Shown here: piece by piece, positions 43,207 through 54,901 of the stretch
How the letters are laid out: each line of letters opens with the position of its first letter
How positions within the stretch are numbered: the stretch's first letter is position 1
Origin: Persicaria tinctoria
Lineage: Eukaryota; Streptophyta; Magnoliopsida; Caryophyllales; Polygonaceae
Length of the DNA stretch: 64,000 bases
Reading direction: 5' to 3'
Assembly: GCA_037127255.1 (NCBI GenBank)
Contig: JBANSL010000013.1
Location: 65,909,688 to 65,973,687, forward strand
Made by a program: the position numbers and the translations under genes
Notes under the pieces: model-generated
What the model saw: the letters and a program-made list of their open reading frames with translations, nothing else
Databases searched by the model: none
What the model was told of the DNA's origin: nothing

Positions 43207-43439
43207 CATTCTACTCTATTTGGAAGGGGTCTACATAAAACTAATTAAATTAGTTTAGGGTCTAAGTACCCAATTGAACATTAAAAAAGGGGTATCTACC
43301 AAAATCACCCTATATTCAATATGAAATATTTAGATATTTTTTTTAATCATTTCTACGTACAAATATAAAGAATTTTTACCTCTTTCTATTAATTTTACTA
43401 TTTTAGAGTATGAGATCAATTGAAGGAAAAAATAGGGTT

Positions 43440-43855
43440 CCATTCTAAAACCAATTGATGTTAGGTGGGGTAGCTCACCGAGGACAATCCTAACTCATAT
43501 TCTCCACACACCCCCGCACTTGACGAATCAATGCCTTAACATATTCTCCACACACCCCCTCACTTGACGAATCAATGTCTTAAGGCCGGCCAACCAATAG
43601 ACCAGGAATCCAAACCACACCGCACATAACCGAACCTCGGCTCTGATACCATGTTATAAATCACGATGGGTCATACGAGGTGGTGGGGGCACGTACGCGA
43701 AGCGCACACGCGGCAACCAAGCCGAGCACACAAGCCGAGTGTGATTTCATCCTAAAAACCAATTGGTGTTAGGTGGGGTAGTTCATCGACTTATATGCAA
43801 GGCCTGAATTCATTTTCTAACCAATGTGGGACAATTCCAACTAATATTTTCCACA
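43440..43855 (-). mobile_element. TRIM-like element, left LTR truncated
   Basis: The right LTR (43652-43855) starts TGTTATAAATC and ends TCCACA. Just left of it the minus strand reads TGGTATCAGAGC (43651-43640), a perfect Met-type primer binding site. The left LTR copy (about 43440-43508) matches only the last third. The inside is about 140 bp with no coding. A tandem duplication of about 45 bp covers the polypurine tract (GTCAAGTGCGGGGGTGTG on the minus strand). Tiny size and structure fit TRIM elements. Confidence 0.72.
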
Positions 43856-44419
43856 CCAACCCTTTTCTATAAAATGCAAGATATTGTTGGAGATGTTTTT
43901 TTGCAAATGTACTCCATCTATCTCATATTAAGTGTTGCTTGATTTTCTATATGATTTTCGCCTTAGTCGATCATGACCAGTTATAAATTTAGAGTTATGG
44001 TTTGAAGATAAAAGAAGAAATTTTTGTAAAAGAAAACTTTTGTCGAAACTTATTAGCTATTGTTGCAATGTAGTCACGAGTAAAAAATTTCATGGACAGG
44101 GCCTCTAAATTTTGTATGGTCCAATTCGCATCCTATAAGTGACTAGATACATTAATAATACTTTTGTGTAGTCAGTGTTCGTGATTTTTAAAGATTTCTT
44201 AGTTAGGTAAGGAGAATATCATTAATCCACACTTATTCAAGAAATGTCCATACCTTAATTGACGAGTTATTGTTATCCGTTTCACCGGCACCGAGATGCA
44301 ACATCAGTTTCTTAACTCCCATATTCTCGCATTCACATTCGTTCTTGAGTACATCTTCCTTGATTTCCACACGAGCTGTTAATTTTATTGCGATTTTTGG
44401 AGTTTGAGTTATTCCTCCT
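43856..44419. other. intergenic spacer
   Basis: Nothing recognisable was found between the TRIM and the MULE. Confidence 0.5.
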
Positions 44420-44428
44420 TATTCGATT

Positions 44429-44532
44429 GAGGAAATTGCACTAAATAGCCTAAAAAACGGGCCTATTTGCACAAATAGCCAAGGGGGTGAAAAAATGGGC
44501 CAAAATAGCCGGGCTATTTTGTGCAAATAAAA
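44429..44532. repeat. MULE left terminal inverted repeat
   Basis: It begins GAGGAAATTGCACTAAATAG and ends at GCAAATAAAA, pairing with 62346-62450. The middle is diverged. Confidence 0.85.
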
Positions 44533-45683
44533 CAACCGGTTATTTCCAACTGTTTGTAACCGGTTGTAGTGGGTTGTCAAATTAAAACGAGGGAGGGAGA
44601 GAGATGGTTTAATTTCATTTGAAAGCGAAACAGAGAGAGAGAGAGACAGAAGGCCATCAGAGAGAGAAAGGAGAAGCGATACACAGAGAGAGAGGGAGGA
44701 CGAACTCGTCGAAGAAGAAGGCCATCAGTCATCGCCTGTGACGAAGGAGAAGGTTGAAGACGAAGAGAAAGGTAAGCAACTGTGGAGATTTTGTTTGAGT
44801 TGCGAAATTGGTGTATTGGGGGTGCGGTTACATGCGGTTATTGTCAAGGATTTGAGACGATTTTGGGGTAGATGTCTAGCAGTAGAGGAGGAATGAAGTA
44901 GAAGGGGGTTAGGGGTGACATTGTGAGTCGATTTTGCGGAGGTGGGTGCGATTAGGGTTTGTGGGTGTCGGGAAAAGGATGGGTAAGGGTTAGGTGATGT
45001 TGGGTAAGAAATTGGGGACAAAAGGGCAAGGAGGGGGTCGGATGGGTAGGGAATCCACAAGATTGGGGGTAATCGGTAGGGTATATGTGCACATGTGATA
45101 GGACTGATGATCCAAGGTTGTGTCTGAAATTGTGGTAGCAGATATCGTAGGACCGGGTAACGAATATGGCAATTGAACATTTAGTAAGCCGAGTGGGGTG
45201 AAGGAATTTTTTTGGAAGATTGGTTTTTTAATGTTGAAACCGTAAGTGCCCACCAAGTGTTTGATGAAATGCTCAAAATATGATGAATAAATGGTGATTT
45301 GGTTTTGTATAATCTCATTGCCTATATGATGTGTTGTGAAAGAGGTAAAAAGAAGAAAACAAGTAAGACATGTTGGTATGACAGAGTAGTTGTTTGGCTA
45401 TATGTTTGAAACTTAATGTGTGAATTACTTGTTGGTTAAATGCCTATATGTATGATGAATTGTTGGTTAATTGGTGTTGGTGAAATACTGATGGCTATCT
45501 CTTGGGTTGGGAAGGAGGTAAAATGAACCAAACTTGTATGAAATTCGAATATGGTAGGACAGAAAAAGATAGCCGAGTTGGTAAGAAAATCATATTCTAT
45601 TGGTTGGATAAAATTACACTGTTGGTATGACTGATGAGGTGATATGAATGTCTGAATGCATGTGTGTGGTGATTGTGTTGCAG
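44533..45683 (+). promoter_or_regulatory. promoter and leader region of the Ulp1-type gene
   Basis: A GA-rich stretch (44625-44770) ends in a GTAAGC donor at 44772. The acceptor TTGCAG ends at 45683, so a 912-bp leader intron is plausible. The intron contains several TTGGTA-type motifs (see findings). No coding sequence is evident. Confidence 0.45.
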
Positions 45684-46508
45684 GAACCCTTTGTGCAATA
45701 ACCATAAAAATGACAAAGGCCGGCAAGAGAAAAGCAAAGGCAGGACCAAACAGCCAGGGGGTAAGGAAACTGAGATAGTTCCCTTTTTTTGGTAATCATG
45801 GTTGGGAAAAAAATTTGGGACCTAAGAGTGTTACATCTATTGCAGGCTGTGTTGGCTGTGGCTGAGAAGGACCACTTCAGTGGAAGGGCATTATCACATT
45901 CCAGTTTTGACCTCCTGGACGGACTCGACTTAGCCATCGATCGTGATGATGTGAAGGCCCTCACAAAGAGCCAATTCGGAGGCATAGTGAAGATGGGGTC
46001 GAGGAACAAGTTCGCCGCACAGCTGGTGCACTATTGCCTCCTGTGGCAGCTGAAGACCCGGAAGCAACACGAGATGTGGCACTCCATCCAAGGGCATCAC
46101 GTGCGATTCTCGCTTCACGAGTTCGCATTGATAACGGGGCTAAACTGCGCACCACCTCTAGGGATGTGATGGAGGGGGATCACAAGGACGCCGTCTACCA
46201 GTTCTTCAAGAAAGAAAAGGTAACTTTGAAGGATGTCGAGAGCGCTTGGGAGCACGAAAAACAGACGGACTCGGGCTCCCTAATGAGGGAGTACAAGCTT
46301 GCCCTCCTAGTCATTGTGGAGGGCATTCTTTTTGGCTTGGATAAGAAGACAAAAATTAGAGGGTGGGTGGTTAAGCTGCTGTTGGAGGACACGATGCGGT
46401 TTCTGGATTTCCCTTGGGGCTGACTTGTGTACGAGAGGCTACACGAGAGCCTGGCCGGTACGTTGAAGGACTTGGTTGCCGCAAAAGCTCACCTGAAAGA
46501 TAGGCCAA

Positions 46509-47744
46509 TGACAGGCCTAAGATCGTTATGCCAAATCAAAGTAAATTCCTAAGATGCAAACTATAACAAGTATAGTAGGTAAGTTAGGGTCGAACCCACA
46601 GGGAAACAGAATCAATTGTAAGAGCAAGTTTTATTACCCAAAAGTAACCGATTCAAGGGGGAGTTTTGTGTGTAAGCGATAGTGACCGAACAAGTTGCAA
46701 TAAGAGGTTGCGAATATATGATGGAAAAGTATCACACCAGGTAATTATCCGCACAACAATTGAGATGGTTCATCATCGCATTCTATGAGTCTCAAGTTCT
46801 AATGTCCAGTAATTGTTCTCAATTCAGATCGTATAATAGCTTTTAGTCCTACCAGTCTTAAAAGCACTTATCACCAAATTACAAGGGAAAACCTTCACCG
46901 AATAATAAAGCGATAGCATTCAAACATGAATTATAATGAGATACAAGCGATTCTAACAACCCGTTAAAATAGCCTGTAATCAAATCTCCTTCACAATCTA
47001 CCACAAGCAACCTGCGTATGATGATTGTGTTTGCTACAATGAATCTCCAACCCCAGACCTGGAATTGGAAACCCTAGCAATATGACTAGTATCGATAAAC
47101 CTAGGTGATCAATCCAGATTAACCAATAATAAGCAATCAAGCAATAAGCTCAGGAGATCGAAACAATTAACAAAGGACGAACAAGAGTAGAATACTCACA
47201 ACCAAATCAATCGAAGGCTTCGAAGAACCAAGTGCAACAAAGGAGAGTTAGTTCTCCATAGGGTTTGTGAGATGAACAAGAGGAAAATACGTCTCTGGAA
47301 AATAACCTAATCCTCTAAACTTCCGTTCGGAAATAATATATATCCTAATTAAAGGGTTTAAAATCCTGTAAAAATATAAATTAACAACTAATACGATAGG
47401 GGAAAATCGGATAAGAATCCATCTCCAGGGACTGACGCGGGCGCGCCATGTAGCAGCGCGGGCGCGTCAGTGAGTGTCTTGCTACTTCTCTCTGAGGCAA
47501 CGACGCAGGTACTCCCTCCTAGCAGCGCGGGCGCGTCAGTAGCAGCGCGGCCGCGCCAAGCTCACCTGATTCCAGCTGCTTTCGAATTTCTTCACTTCAA
47601 CTCTTCTATAACTTGCATGATCCTATGATTTCTTCAACTTCTTCAACCAGTTCCGAATCACCGAGTTCATACAAATATCCCTCACAATGACATGTAAATG
47701 ATGACAAAAACTACTAAATGCGCTATAGAATATATCGCATATCA
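46509..47744 (-). repeat. 3' LTR of the Athila element
   Basis: It is 1236 bp, starts TGACAGG and ends ATCA on the plus strand. It contains a GC-rich module cluster at 47432-47569. Confidence 0.93.
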
Positions 47745-48524
47745 AATTCCCCCATACTTAAACCTTTACTCGTCCCGAGTAAGCATAGAAGCTAAGCCTA
47801 CTCTCACCATAAATCTCAAAGGTTCACAGACAGTACAAGGAAAATGAACAATAAGTACTAGTAGTTTCCACCATCTCAACAATCAGCATAAAAGACAATC
47901 AAAATAGGAAATGAGACTTACAATTATATCTCAACCATCTACACCTTATAGCTCCCAGTGGCCTACCCGAAAACCTCCTTATCACTCCACTTCTTATGTC
48001 GCCTTCGCCAAGAGATCAATCCTAAACACTCAAAGTAAACGCTCATCTTGCCAAGGCGCCCTTTTGGGGTTTTCACCAAGCCACTCATTTTTTTTTTCAA
48101 AGATGGTACTCACATAAACATTCTCACTTCCCTCAAGTCTCATATTGCCAAAGCCTAAAGCTCGCCAGACTACCTGCTTTTTGCCTGAGTCGCCCTTTCG
48201 GGTTTTCAACTCATCCCAGGATTTTGATTGCCTCTTTTCATTTTTTTTTTTTTTTTTAATTTTTTTTTTTTTTAGATTAACAAGTGCAGAATCTGTACAA
48301 AAATAATACGGAAATGAAATATGTACAAGATATGTAAATCCTTTCCCTCCCCCATACTTGAATGAAGCATTGTCCTCAATGTGAAAGAAGACCGAATTAA
48401 GTAGGGAGAAAGGAAACAGAAGGACTCACTGAGGGGGTGGATAGTGGCGAGAGTAATCCTCTCGCATGCGGCGAAGCTCTTCCCTCATACCTCTGAACTC
48501 GCCAAAGCCTTCTAGGATGTCGGC
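47745..48524 (-). other. Athila 3' untranslated region
   Basis: The polypurine tract borders the LTR. Long T runs at 48239-48274 (A runs on the element's strand) and small frames without homology fill the rest. Confidence 0.55.
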
Positions 48525-49835
48525 CTACTGGTGGAGAATCCGGTCCTGCACTCTATCTTGGTTTTGAACCACCGTCGTCAAACTTCCTACTTCTTGGCGC
48601 AGAAGGCCAATCTGGTCAACCAGGTAGCCCCACTGGTGAGGCTGCTGATGAGCATCCTGAAAAGCTTGTGGGGGCCAAGGGGCCCACTGATGTGAATCCT
48701 GCTGGCCCTGATATGTTAGGTGAGAATCCCAACCGTGAGAACGGGTATGATAAGCAGGCACCTCCTGCTGTGGGTTCTGTGCGAAACCCTGAGTATCTGT
48801 CTGAAAAAAAGTCTGCTGAGCCACAGGCGCATCCTCAATCGTGGCAGCTCCCGCTGTGCCACTACTGCTACCCACTTCTAGGCGATGCCGTCTACCCAGA
48901 ACTGATGTCGGAAAATAATCAGCCTCAATATACCAATCAGTCCAAGTCTCAGACCAAGGAAGGGGCTTAGGGAGCCTGAACTGATGCTCTTTCTTCTTGC
49001 CTGTACACCAAATGGTTCCCCCATCCGGCGCAGTGTCAAGCATCAAACACCTCCGCAGATACTCCTCTGTGTAGGTCCTTGCTATGACCTGCTCCTCCAG
49101 CTCTTGCAAACCACCTGGCTCAACGCCTGCAGCAATGGCTACCCGAGTAATAAGTCCGCCTTGGACCATTTCTGGTCCAGCGGCACTGCGATCCCTTCTG
49201 ACCCTGTCGAGCCCATCGAAGAAGAGCCTAAGCCAGTCAGGAGTGTAGTTTGCAGTAGGCACAGCGCTGTAAGCAAACCTCAGGTGTGTCATGGAGAGCT
49301 TGGTATCTGTGGTCAGCCCATAATATGTCCCAACGACGATCTTGCACAACATACGGAAGACAGGATGAGTAATCCTGCTGTTGTACTCGTTACTGGTTAA
49401 GAATTCCTCTCCAGATACCGCTCTAAAGAATGCAACGAGGTCTGTGTCGGTCGTGGCTGTCACCCATCCATCAGTTGGGGCTTTAGTGATCCCCAAAGCA
49501 GCTCGCAACCTTGCTGCAGAAATCCTGTAGGTAGTGTCAATGAACCTGAAAGAAACCCCTCTAATTCGGTTCTCCCCAAGGGACAGCTGATATGTCGCAA
49601 GGAACTGCTTGCACAGTTCTGGGTATCCTACAGCTCTCAACTCCAAAAAATCACCAATACCAGCGTGAGCTAAACACTTCTGCATACAATCTAGCATCTG
49701 AAGTCTCTGAAGGGTCTCTCTATGCAGATATTTTGTAGAACTGACACAGTTTACCTTATTATAAATAGCCCACTCCTCTTCAGACAAATATAACTCTTCA
49801 TCAGATCGACTCACCTCTTCCTCCGATGAACTCAT
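48525..49835 (-). CDS. Athila extra ORF (envelope-position / ORF1-like protein)
   Basis: This is an intact frame of 436 residues between integrase and the 3' LTR, where Athila elements carry a third gene. The N-terminus is Ser/Glu-rich. About residues 30-270 are a globular region with conserved-looking FRFIDTTYRISAARLRAALG and HPVFRMLCKIVVGTYYGL, like the plant retrotransposon ORF1 (ATHILA) family. The C-terminus is Gln/His-rich and ends in a heptad-like helix. I see no signal peptide or membrane span, so an envelope function is not supported. It is undamaged. Confidence 0.7.
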   Translation of the reverse strand: MSSSEEEVSRSDEELYLSEEEWAIYNKVNCVSSTKYLHRETLQRLQMLDCMQKCLAHAGIGDFLELRAVGYPELCKQFLATYQLSLGENRIRGVSFRFIDTTYRISAARLRAALGITKAPTDGWVTATTDTDLVAFFRAVSGEEFLTSNEYNSRITHPVFRMLCKIVVGTYYGLTTDTKLSMTHLRFAYSAVPTANYTPDWLRLFFDGLDRVRRDRSAAGPEMVQGGLITRVAIAAGVEPGGLQELEEQVIARTYTEEYLRRCLMLDTAPDGGTIWCTGKKKEHQFRLPKPLPWSETWTDWYIEADYFPTSVLGRRHRLEVGSSSGTAGAATIEDAPVAQQTFFQTDTQGFAQNPQQEVPAYHTRSHGWDSHLTYQGQQDSHQWAPWPPQAFQDAHQQPHQWGYLVDQIGLLRQEVGSLTTVVQNQDRVQDRILHQ

Positions 49836-50566
49836 ATTCGACAGATAATAAGACTAGATCCGAATCGAAATAAGGACAGCGGAAAGAACTCACAAAGAAC
49901 AGACGAGGCTCGGCTCAGGAGGCCGACGCGGGCGCGTCAGGAATACGGCGCGGGCGCGTTGGAGAGTGGCGCGGCCGCGTCGGTGGTGTCAGCCTCTTGG
50001 TTCGTAACTCTGACAAACGCGGGCGCGTTGGAGAGATGGCGCGGCCGCGTCGGCGATTTCTGCAGACTCGAAAATCGTCGGAAGCGGTTGTCGACGCTGA
50101 GCCTCTCCCCGGTGCCGAGGACGAAAGGAAAGGACAATGGGGTAAGGGGGATGGTGTTTAGGGATCTTGGTGGAGGGTTCCCAGCTGAAATAGGGGTGGA
50201 GGGGTGTTTGTGAGTGTGGGTGTGGGGTAGATTGGGAGGAGAGGATGTGGATGTGGGGAAGGGTAGGGTTTTGGTGGTATTTGAGGGATGGTGATGCGGC
50301 TTGAAGATGGCGGGCTGGCCCGAAGTGGGTTTTCCAGCCCGTGGTCTGTTGTTGTTTTTTTTTTTTTTTTTTTTTTTTTGGACAGAAAATTAACACTGCT
50401 GATGCAGTGGGTCCGAAATGCGGATGCAATTCGTCACCAGAAGCTCCTTCTTTATTACCTACAAGTTAGAATAAAATCTAGTTAAGGGAAAGAATGCAAT
50501 ACCTTGGGTTGCCTCCCAAGCAGCGCCTTTGTTTCAAGTCGCTGGCTCGACTAAGCCTTTTTTTTA
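49836..50566 (-). other. Athila spacer between integrase and extra ORF
   Basis: Three or four GC-rich modules (GCGCGGGCGCGT or GCGCGGCCGCGTCG) lie at 49922-50052. A T run lies at 50354-50380. No coding sequence is supported. Confidence 0.5.
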
Positions 50567-53500
50567 TTATTCTAACTCTACATTTGGCTCCTCCAAAACT
50601 AACTCATCCATAGCCTCCTTCAGGAACCCTTCATAGTATGTCTTAAGCCTTTGACCATTTACCTTGAACTTCTTGTGGCTATTTGGGTCATATAACTCTA
50701 CAGCGCCATGTGGGAAGACTTCAGCAACAATGTATGGTCCCCCCCACTTTGACCTGAGCTTCCCATCGAAGAGTTTCAGGCGAGACTGAAAAAGTAGGAC
50801 TTTGTCACCGGCTTTAAAGTCCTTCCTATGGATGTGCTTGTAATGCCATGCCTTGGTCTTCGCCTTGTAAATTGCTGCATTATCATAGGCGTCCAAGCGT
50901 AACTCCTCGAGCTCGCCTAACTGTAGCTTCCTGTGTTCTCCAACCCCGTCACTCTGCATATTGCATTGTTTCACTGCCCACCAAGCCTTGTGCTCCAGCT
51001 CAACAGGAAGATGACATGCCTTACCATAGACAAGTCTGAAAGGAGACATCCCAATTGGAGTTTTGTAAGCAGTGCGATAGGCCCACAATGCATCATCAAG
51101 TCTCAAACTCCAATCCTTCCTGTTAGGATTTACAGTCTTCTCGAGAATGGCTTTGATCTCTCTATTGGACACCTCTGCTTGGCCATTCGTCTGTGGATGG
51201 TATGCGGTGGAAACTCTATGTGTGACATGATATTTCTTCAGCACGGCAGTCACAGTTTTGTTGCAGAAATGGGTACCCTGTCACTAATCAGCGCTCTAGG
51301 AATTCCATGCCTGGCAAAAATATTGCTTTTCAAGAACCCTGCCACAACTTTAGAGTCATCAGTTCTGGTGGCCTTCGCTTCCACCCACTTGGAAACGTAG
51401 TCCACCTCAAGTAAAATATACAAGTTCCCACAAGAACTAGGAAAAGGTCCCATAAAGTCAATGCCCCAAACATCAAAGATTTCGCAAAAAATCATCGGTG
51501 ATTGTTGCATTTCATTCCTTTGAGAGATATTCCCCATTCTTTGACACCTATCACATGCCTTGCAGAAAGAATAAGCATCTTTAAAAATATGCGGCCAATA
51601 AAATCCAGATTCAAGCACTTTTCTAGCAGTTTTATTGGCACCAAAATGTCCCCCACATGCTTGAGAATGACAAAATTCAAGAACAGATCGTACCTCATTA
51701 TCTGGAAGACAACGACGAATTACCTGATCAGCACAATGTTTCCAAAGGTATGGGTCATCCCAAACATAGTGGTTTGCTTCTCTTCGAATCTTCTCCGTTT
51801 GGGCCTTGGTATGATCCGGGGGAAATTCCCCACAAACTAAGTAGTTTACAATGTCCCGGTACCAAGGGTTTATAGAATGAAGTCCTAGAACGGACTGAGA
51901 TGGGCTGAGAAGTAATAGCGCGGGCGCGTCAGACTCCGGCGCGGGCGCGCCAGTACTCAGCGCGGGCGCGTCAGACTCCGGCGCGGGCGCGCCAGACTCC
52001 GGCGTGCTTTTGTGCTCGATTCTGCACAATGTGTCATCCGGAAACGTGCCTAAGATGGGTTTCTGTGACTCCGGCTTTTCCTCCTCATTCACCAATCTGC
52101 TTAAGTGGTCAGCCACCAAATTTTCCGCTCCTTTCTTGTCCTTAATCTCCACATCAAATTCGCTGAGCAACAGGACCCATCGAATTAATCTTGGCTTTGT
52201 CTCCTTCTTTGTCATCAAGTAGCGGAGGGCTGCGTGATCTATGTAGATAATCACTTTGACCCCAAGCAGATACTGTCGAAACTTCTTTAGTGCAAACACC
52301 ACATCTAGCATTTCTTTCTCAGTGGTGGAGTAGTTGCGCTGCGCTCCATTCAGAGTCATGGAAGCATAATGGATCACATGAGAGGCTTTTCCCTCTTTTT
52401 GGCCTAGCACTGCTCCCACTGCATAGTCGCTCGCATCACACATGATCTCAAATGGGCGAGACCAATCTGGTGCCTGAATGATTGGTGCACTAGTGAGGCG
52501 TCCTTTCAGCGAGTTGAACGCCTCTTTGCACTCTTGTGTGAGTACAAAGGTCACATCTTTCTTCAGAAGCTCGCACAAGGGTGAGGATACCTTCGAAAAG
52601 TCCTTGATAAACCTGCGATAAAAACCTGCATGGCCTAGGAAAGAACGAACCTCGCGCACATTAGTATGATAAGGCAAAGATTGAATTACATCAATCTTCG
52701 CCTTATCGACCTCAATACCCTTTGCAGAGACTATGTGGCCTAAAACAATTCCCTGTTCTACCATAAAATGACACTTCTCAGAATTCAAAACCAGATTAGT
52801 TTCAACACATCTTTTTAACACTAGTGCCAAATGGCTCAAACAAGTATCAAAGCTATCCCCATGTACTGTGAAATCATCCATGAATACTTCAATGAAATTT
52901 TCAATGTATTCAGAGAAGATACTAACCATACATCGTTGAAATGTCCCGGGTGCGTTACATAGTCCAAATGGCATTCTGCGATATGCAAAAGTACCGAAAG
53001 GACATGTAAATGTAGTCTTCTCCTGGTCCTCTGGCGCTATGGCCACCTGAAAATATCTAGAATATCCATCCAAAAAGCAATAATAGGGGCGCCCAGCAAG
53101 GCGTTCTAGCATCTGATCAATAAAGGGGAGGGGGAAGTGATCCTTCCTGGTCACTGTATTCAGCTTGCGATAGTCTATGCATACCCTCCAACCTGTTTGT
53201 GTTCTGGTAGGGACCAACTCACCTTGTTGATTCTCCACGACTGTAATCCCTCCTTTCTTAGGGACAACTTGTGTAGGACTTACCCATTGACTGTCAGAAA
53301 TTGGGAAAATCATGTCTGCTGATAGCAATTTCAGCACTTCCTTCTTCACCACATCCATCATGGGAGGATTGAGCCTTCTCTGTGGCTGACGTGATGGCTT
53401 AGCTCCATCCTCCAGTAGAATCCTGTGCATGCATGTAGATGGGCTAATTCCCTTGATGTCAGCGATGGTCCACCCCAGCGCAGTTTTGTACTTCTTCAGA

Positions 53501-53704
53501 ACCTCCACTAACCTTTCTTCCTGCTCTGCTGAAAGCTTACTTGACACAATAACTGGTAAAGTGTCATCAACTCCTAGGAAAGAATACTTGAGATGACTAG
53601 GGAGTTGTTTGAGTTCAATTTCAGGTGCCTGCACAACAGATGGAACAAGCACTTCGCTTGGAGTCAGTAGATTGGGGCCAATGCCCAAAAGAGTAGAGAA
53701 CTTA
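50567..53704 (-). pseudogene. Athila pol: RT, RNase H, integrase
   Basis: From the 5' LTR: RT with [46 protein letters not shown] and catalytic FMDD (usual for Athila). RNase H carries [28 protein letters not shown] and [10 protein letters not shown] linker has repeated [11 protein letters not shown]. Integrase has a zinc module ([18 protein letters not shown]), D in WGIDFMGP and E in [11 protein letters not shown]. One frameshift near 51255-51285 splits it at the second catalytic Asp region. The frame reads back through the junction into the 5' LTR, which shows that gag and protease were deleted. Confidence 0.93.
51916..52004. repeat. GC-rich module array inside Athila pol
   Basis: Four to five copies of GGCGCGGGCGCGTCAGACTC-like units encode the [11 protein letters not shown] linker repeats between RNase H and integrase. 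The same core occurs in both LTRs and at 49922-50052. Confidence 0.85.
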
Positions 53705-54901
53705 CCTAAGATGCAAACTATAACAAGTATAGTAGGTAAGTTAGGGTCGAACCCACAGGGAAACAGAATCAATTGTAAGAGCAAGTTTTATTACCCAAAA
53801 GTAACCGATTCAAGGGGGAGTTTTGTGTGTAAGCGATAGTGACCGAACAAGTTGCAATAAGAGGTTGCGAATATATGATGGAAAAGTATCACACCAGGTA
53901 ATTATCCGCACAACAATTGAGATGGTTCATCATCGCATTCTATGAGTCTCAAGTTCTAATGTCCAGTAATTGTTCTCAATTCAGATCGTGTAATAGCTTT
54001 TAGTCCTACCAGTCTTAAAAGCACTTATCAACAAATTACAAGGGAAAACCTTCACCGAATAATAAAGCGATAGCATTCAAACATGAATTATAATGAGATA
54101 CAAGCGATTCTAACAACCCGTTAAAATAGCCTGTAATATAATCTCCTTCACAATCTACCACAAGCAACCTGCGTATGATGATTGTGTTTGCTACAATGAA
54201 TCTCCAACCCCAGACCTGGAATTGGAAACCCTAGCAATATGACTAGTATCGATAAACCTAGGTGATCAATCCAGATTAACCAATAATAAGCAATCAAGCA
54301 ATAAGCTCAGGAGATCGAAACAATTAACAAAGGACGAACAAGAGTAGAATACTCACAACCAAATCAATCGAAGGCTTCGAAGAACCAAGTGCAACAAAGG
54401 AGAGTTAGTTCTCCATAGGGTTTGTGAGATGAACAAGAGGAAAATACGTCTCTGGAAAATAACCTAATCCTCTAAACTTCCGTTCGGAAATAATATATAT
54501 CCTAATTAAAGGGTTTAAAATCCCGTAAAAATATAAATTAACAACTAATACGATAAGGGAAAATCGGATAAGAATCCGTCTCCAGGGACTGACGCGGGCG
54601 CGCCATGTAGCAGCGCGGGCGCGTCAGTGAGTGTCTTGCTACCTCTCTCTGAGGCAACGACGTAGGTACTCCCTCCTAGCAGCGCGGGCGCGTCAGTAGC
54701 AGCGCGGCCGCGCCAAGCTCACCTGATTCCAGCTGCTTCCGAATTTCTTCACTTCAACTCTTCTATAACTTGCATGATCCTATGATTTCTTCAACTTCTT
54801 CAACCAGTTCCGAATCACCGAGTTCATACAAATATCCCTCACAATGACATGTAAATGATGACAAAAACTACTAAATGCGCTATAGAATATATCGCATATC
54901 A
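53705..54901 (-). repeat. 5' LTR of the Athila element (end truncated)
   Basis: Its 1197 bp match 46548-47744 one to one in length. The 39 bp next to the internal region, together with the primer site, are missing. GC modules lie at 54585-54716. Confidence 0.93.

Larger units (their letters stand above)
40229..43308. mobile_element. Pack-MULE-like element, 3.1 kb
   Basis: A perfect 11-bp repeat CCTATATTCAA flanks it (40218-40228 and 43309-43319). MULEs make 9-11 bp duplications. The ends are imperfect inverted repeats over about 90 bp: left ATTTGGCGAATTAGACCC, and inverted right ATTTTGGTAGATACCCC, with further shared blocks inward. No transposase is present. Inside are a GC-rich gene-like segment (40330-40770), introns, and a MAP kinase exon, so it is a nonautonomous element that captured host sequence. 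Confidence 0.75.
46509..54901 (-). mobile_element. Athila-lineage Ty3/gypsy retrotransposon lacking gag, 8.4 kb
   Basis: GCCAA flanks it exactly (46504-46508 and 54902-54906). The left LTR is 46509-47744. The right LTR (53705-54901) lacks the 39 bp that start the left one. Over the shared 1197 bp they have equal length and about ten differences by eye, so the insertion is young. On the minus strand pol starts directly next to the 5' LTR with no primer site, gag or protease, then an extra ORF follows before the 3' LTR. The polypurine tract GTATGGGGGAATT lies at 47757-47745. It could not mobilise without helper functions. Confidence 0.93.

Noticed and set aside
43641..43651. CTCTGATACCA read as part of a tRNA gene
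   Set aside because: It is the complement of the Met primer binding site next to an LTR, and no cloverleaf surrounds it.
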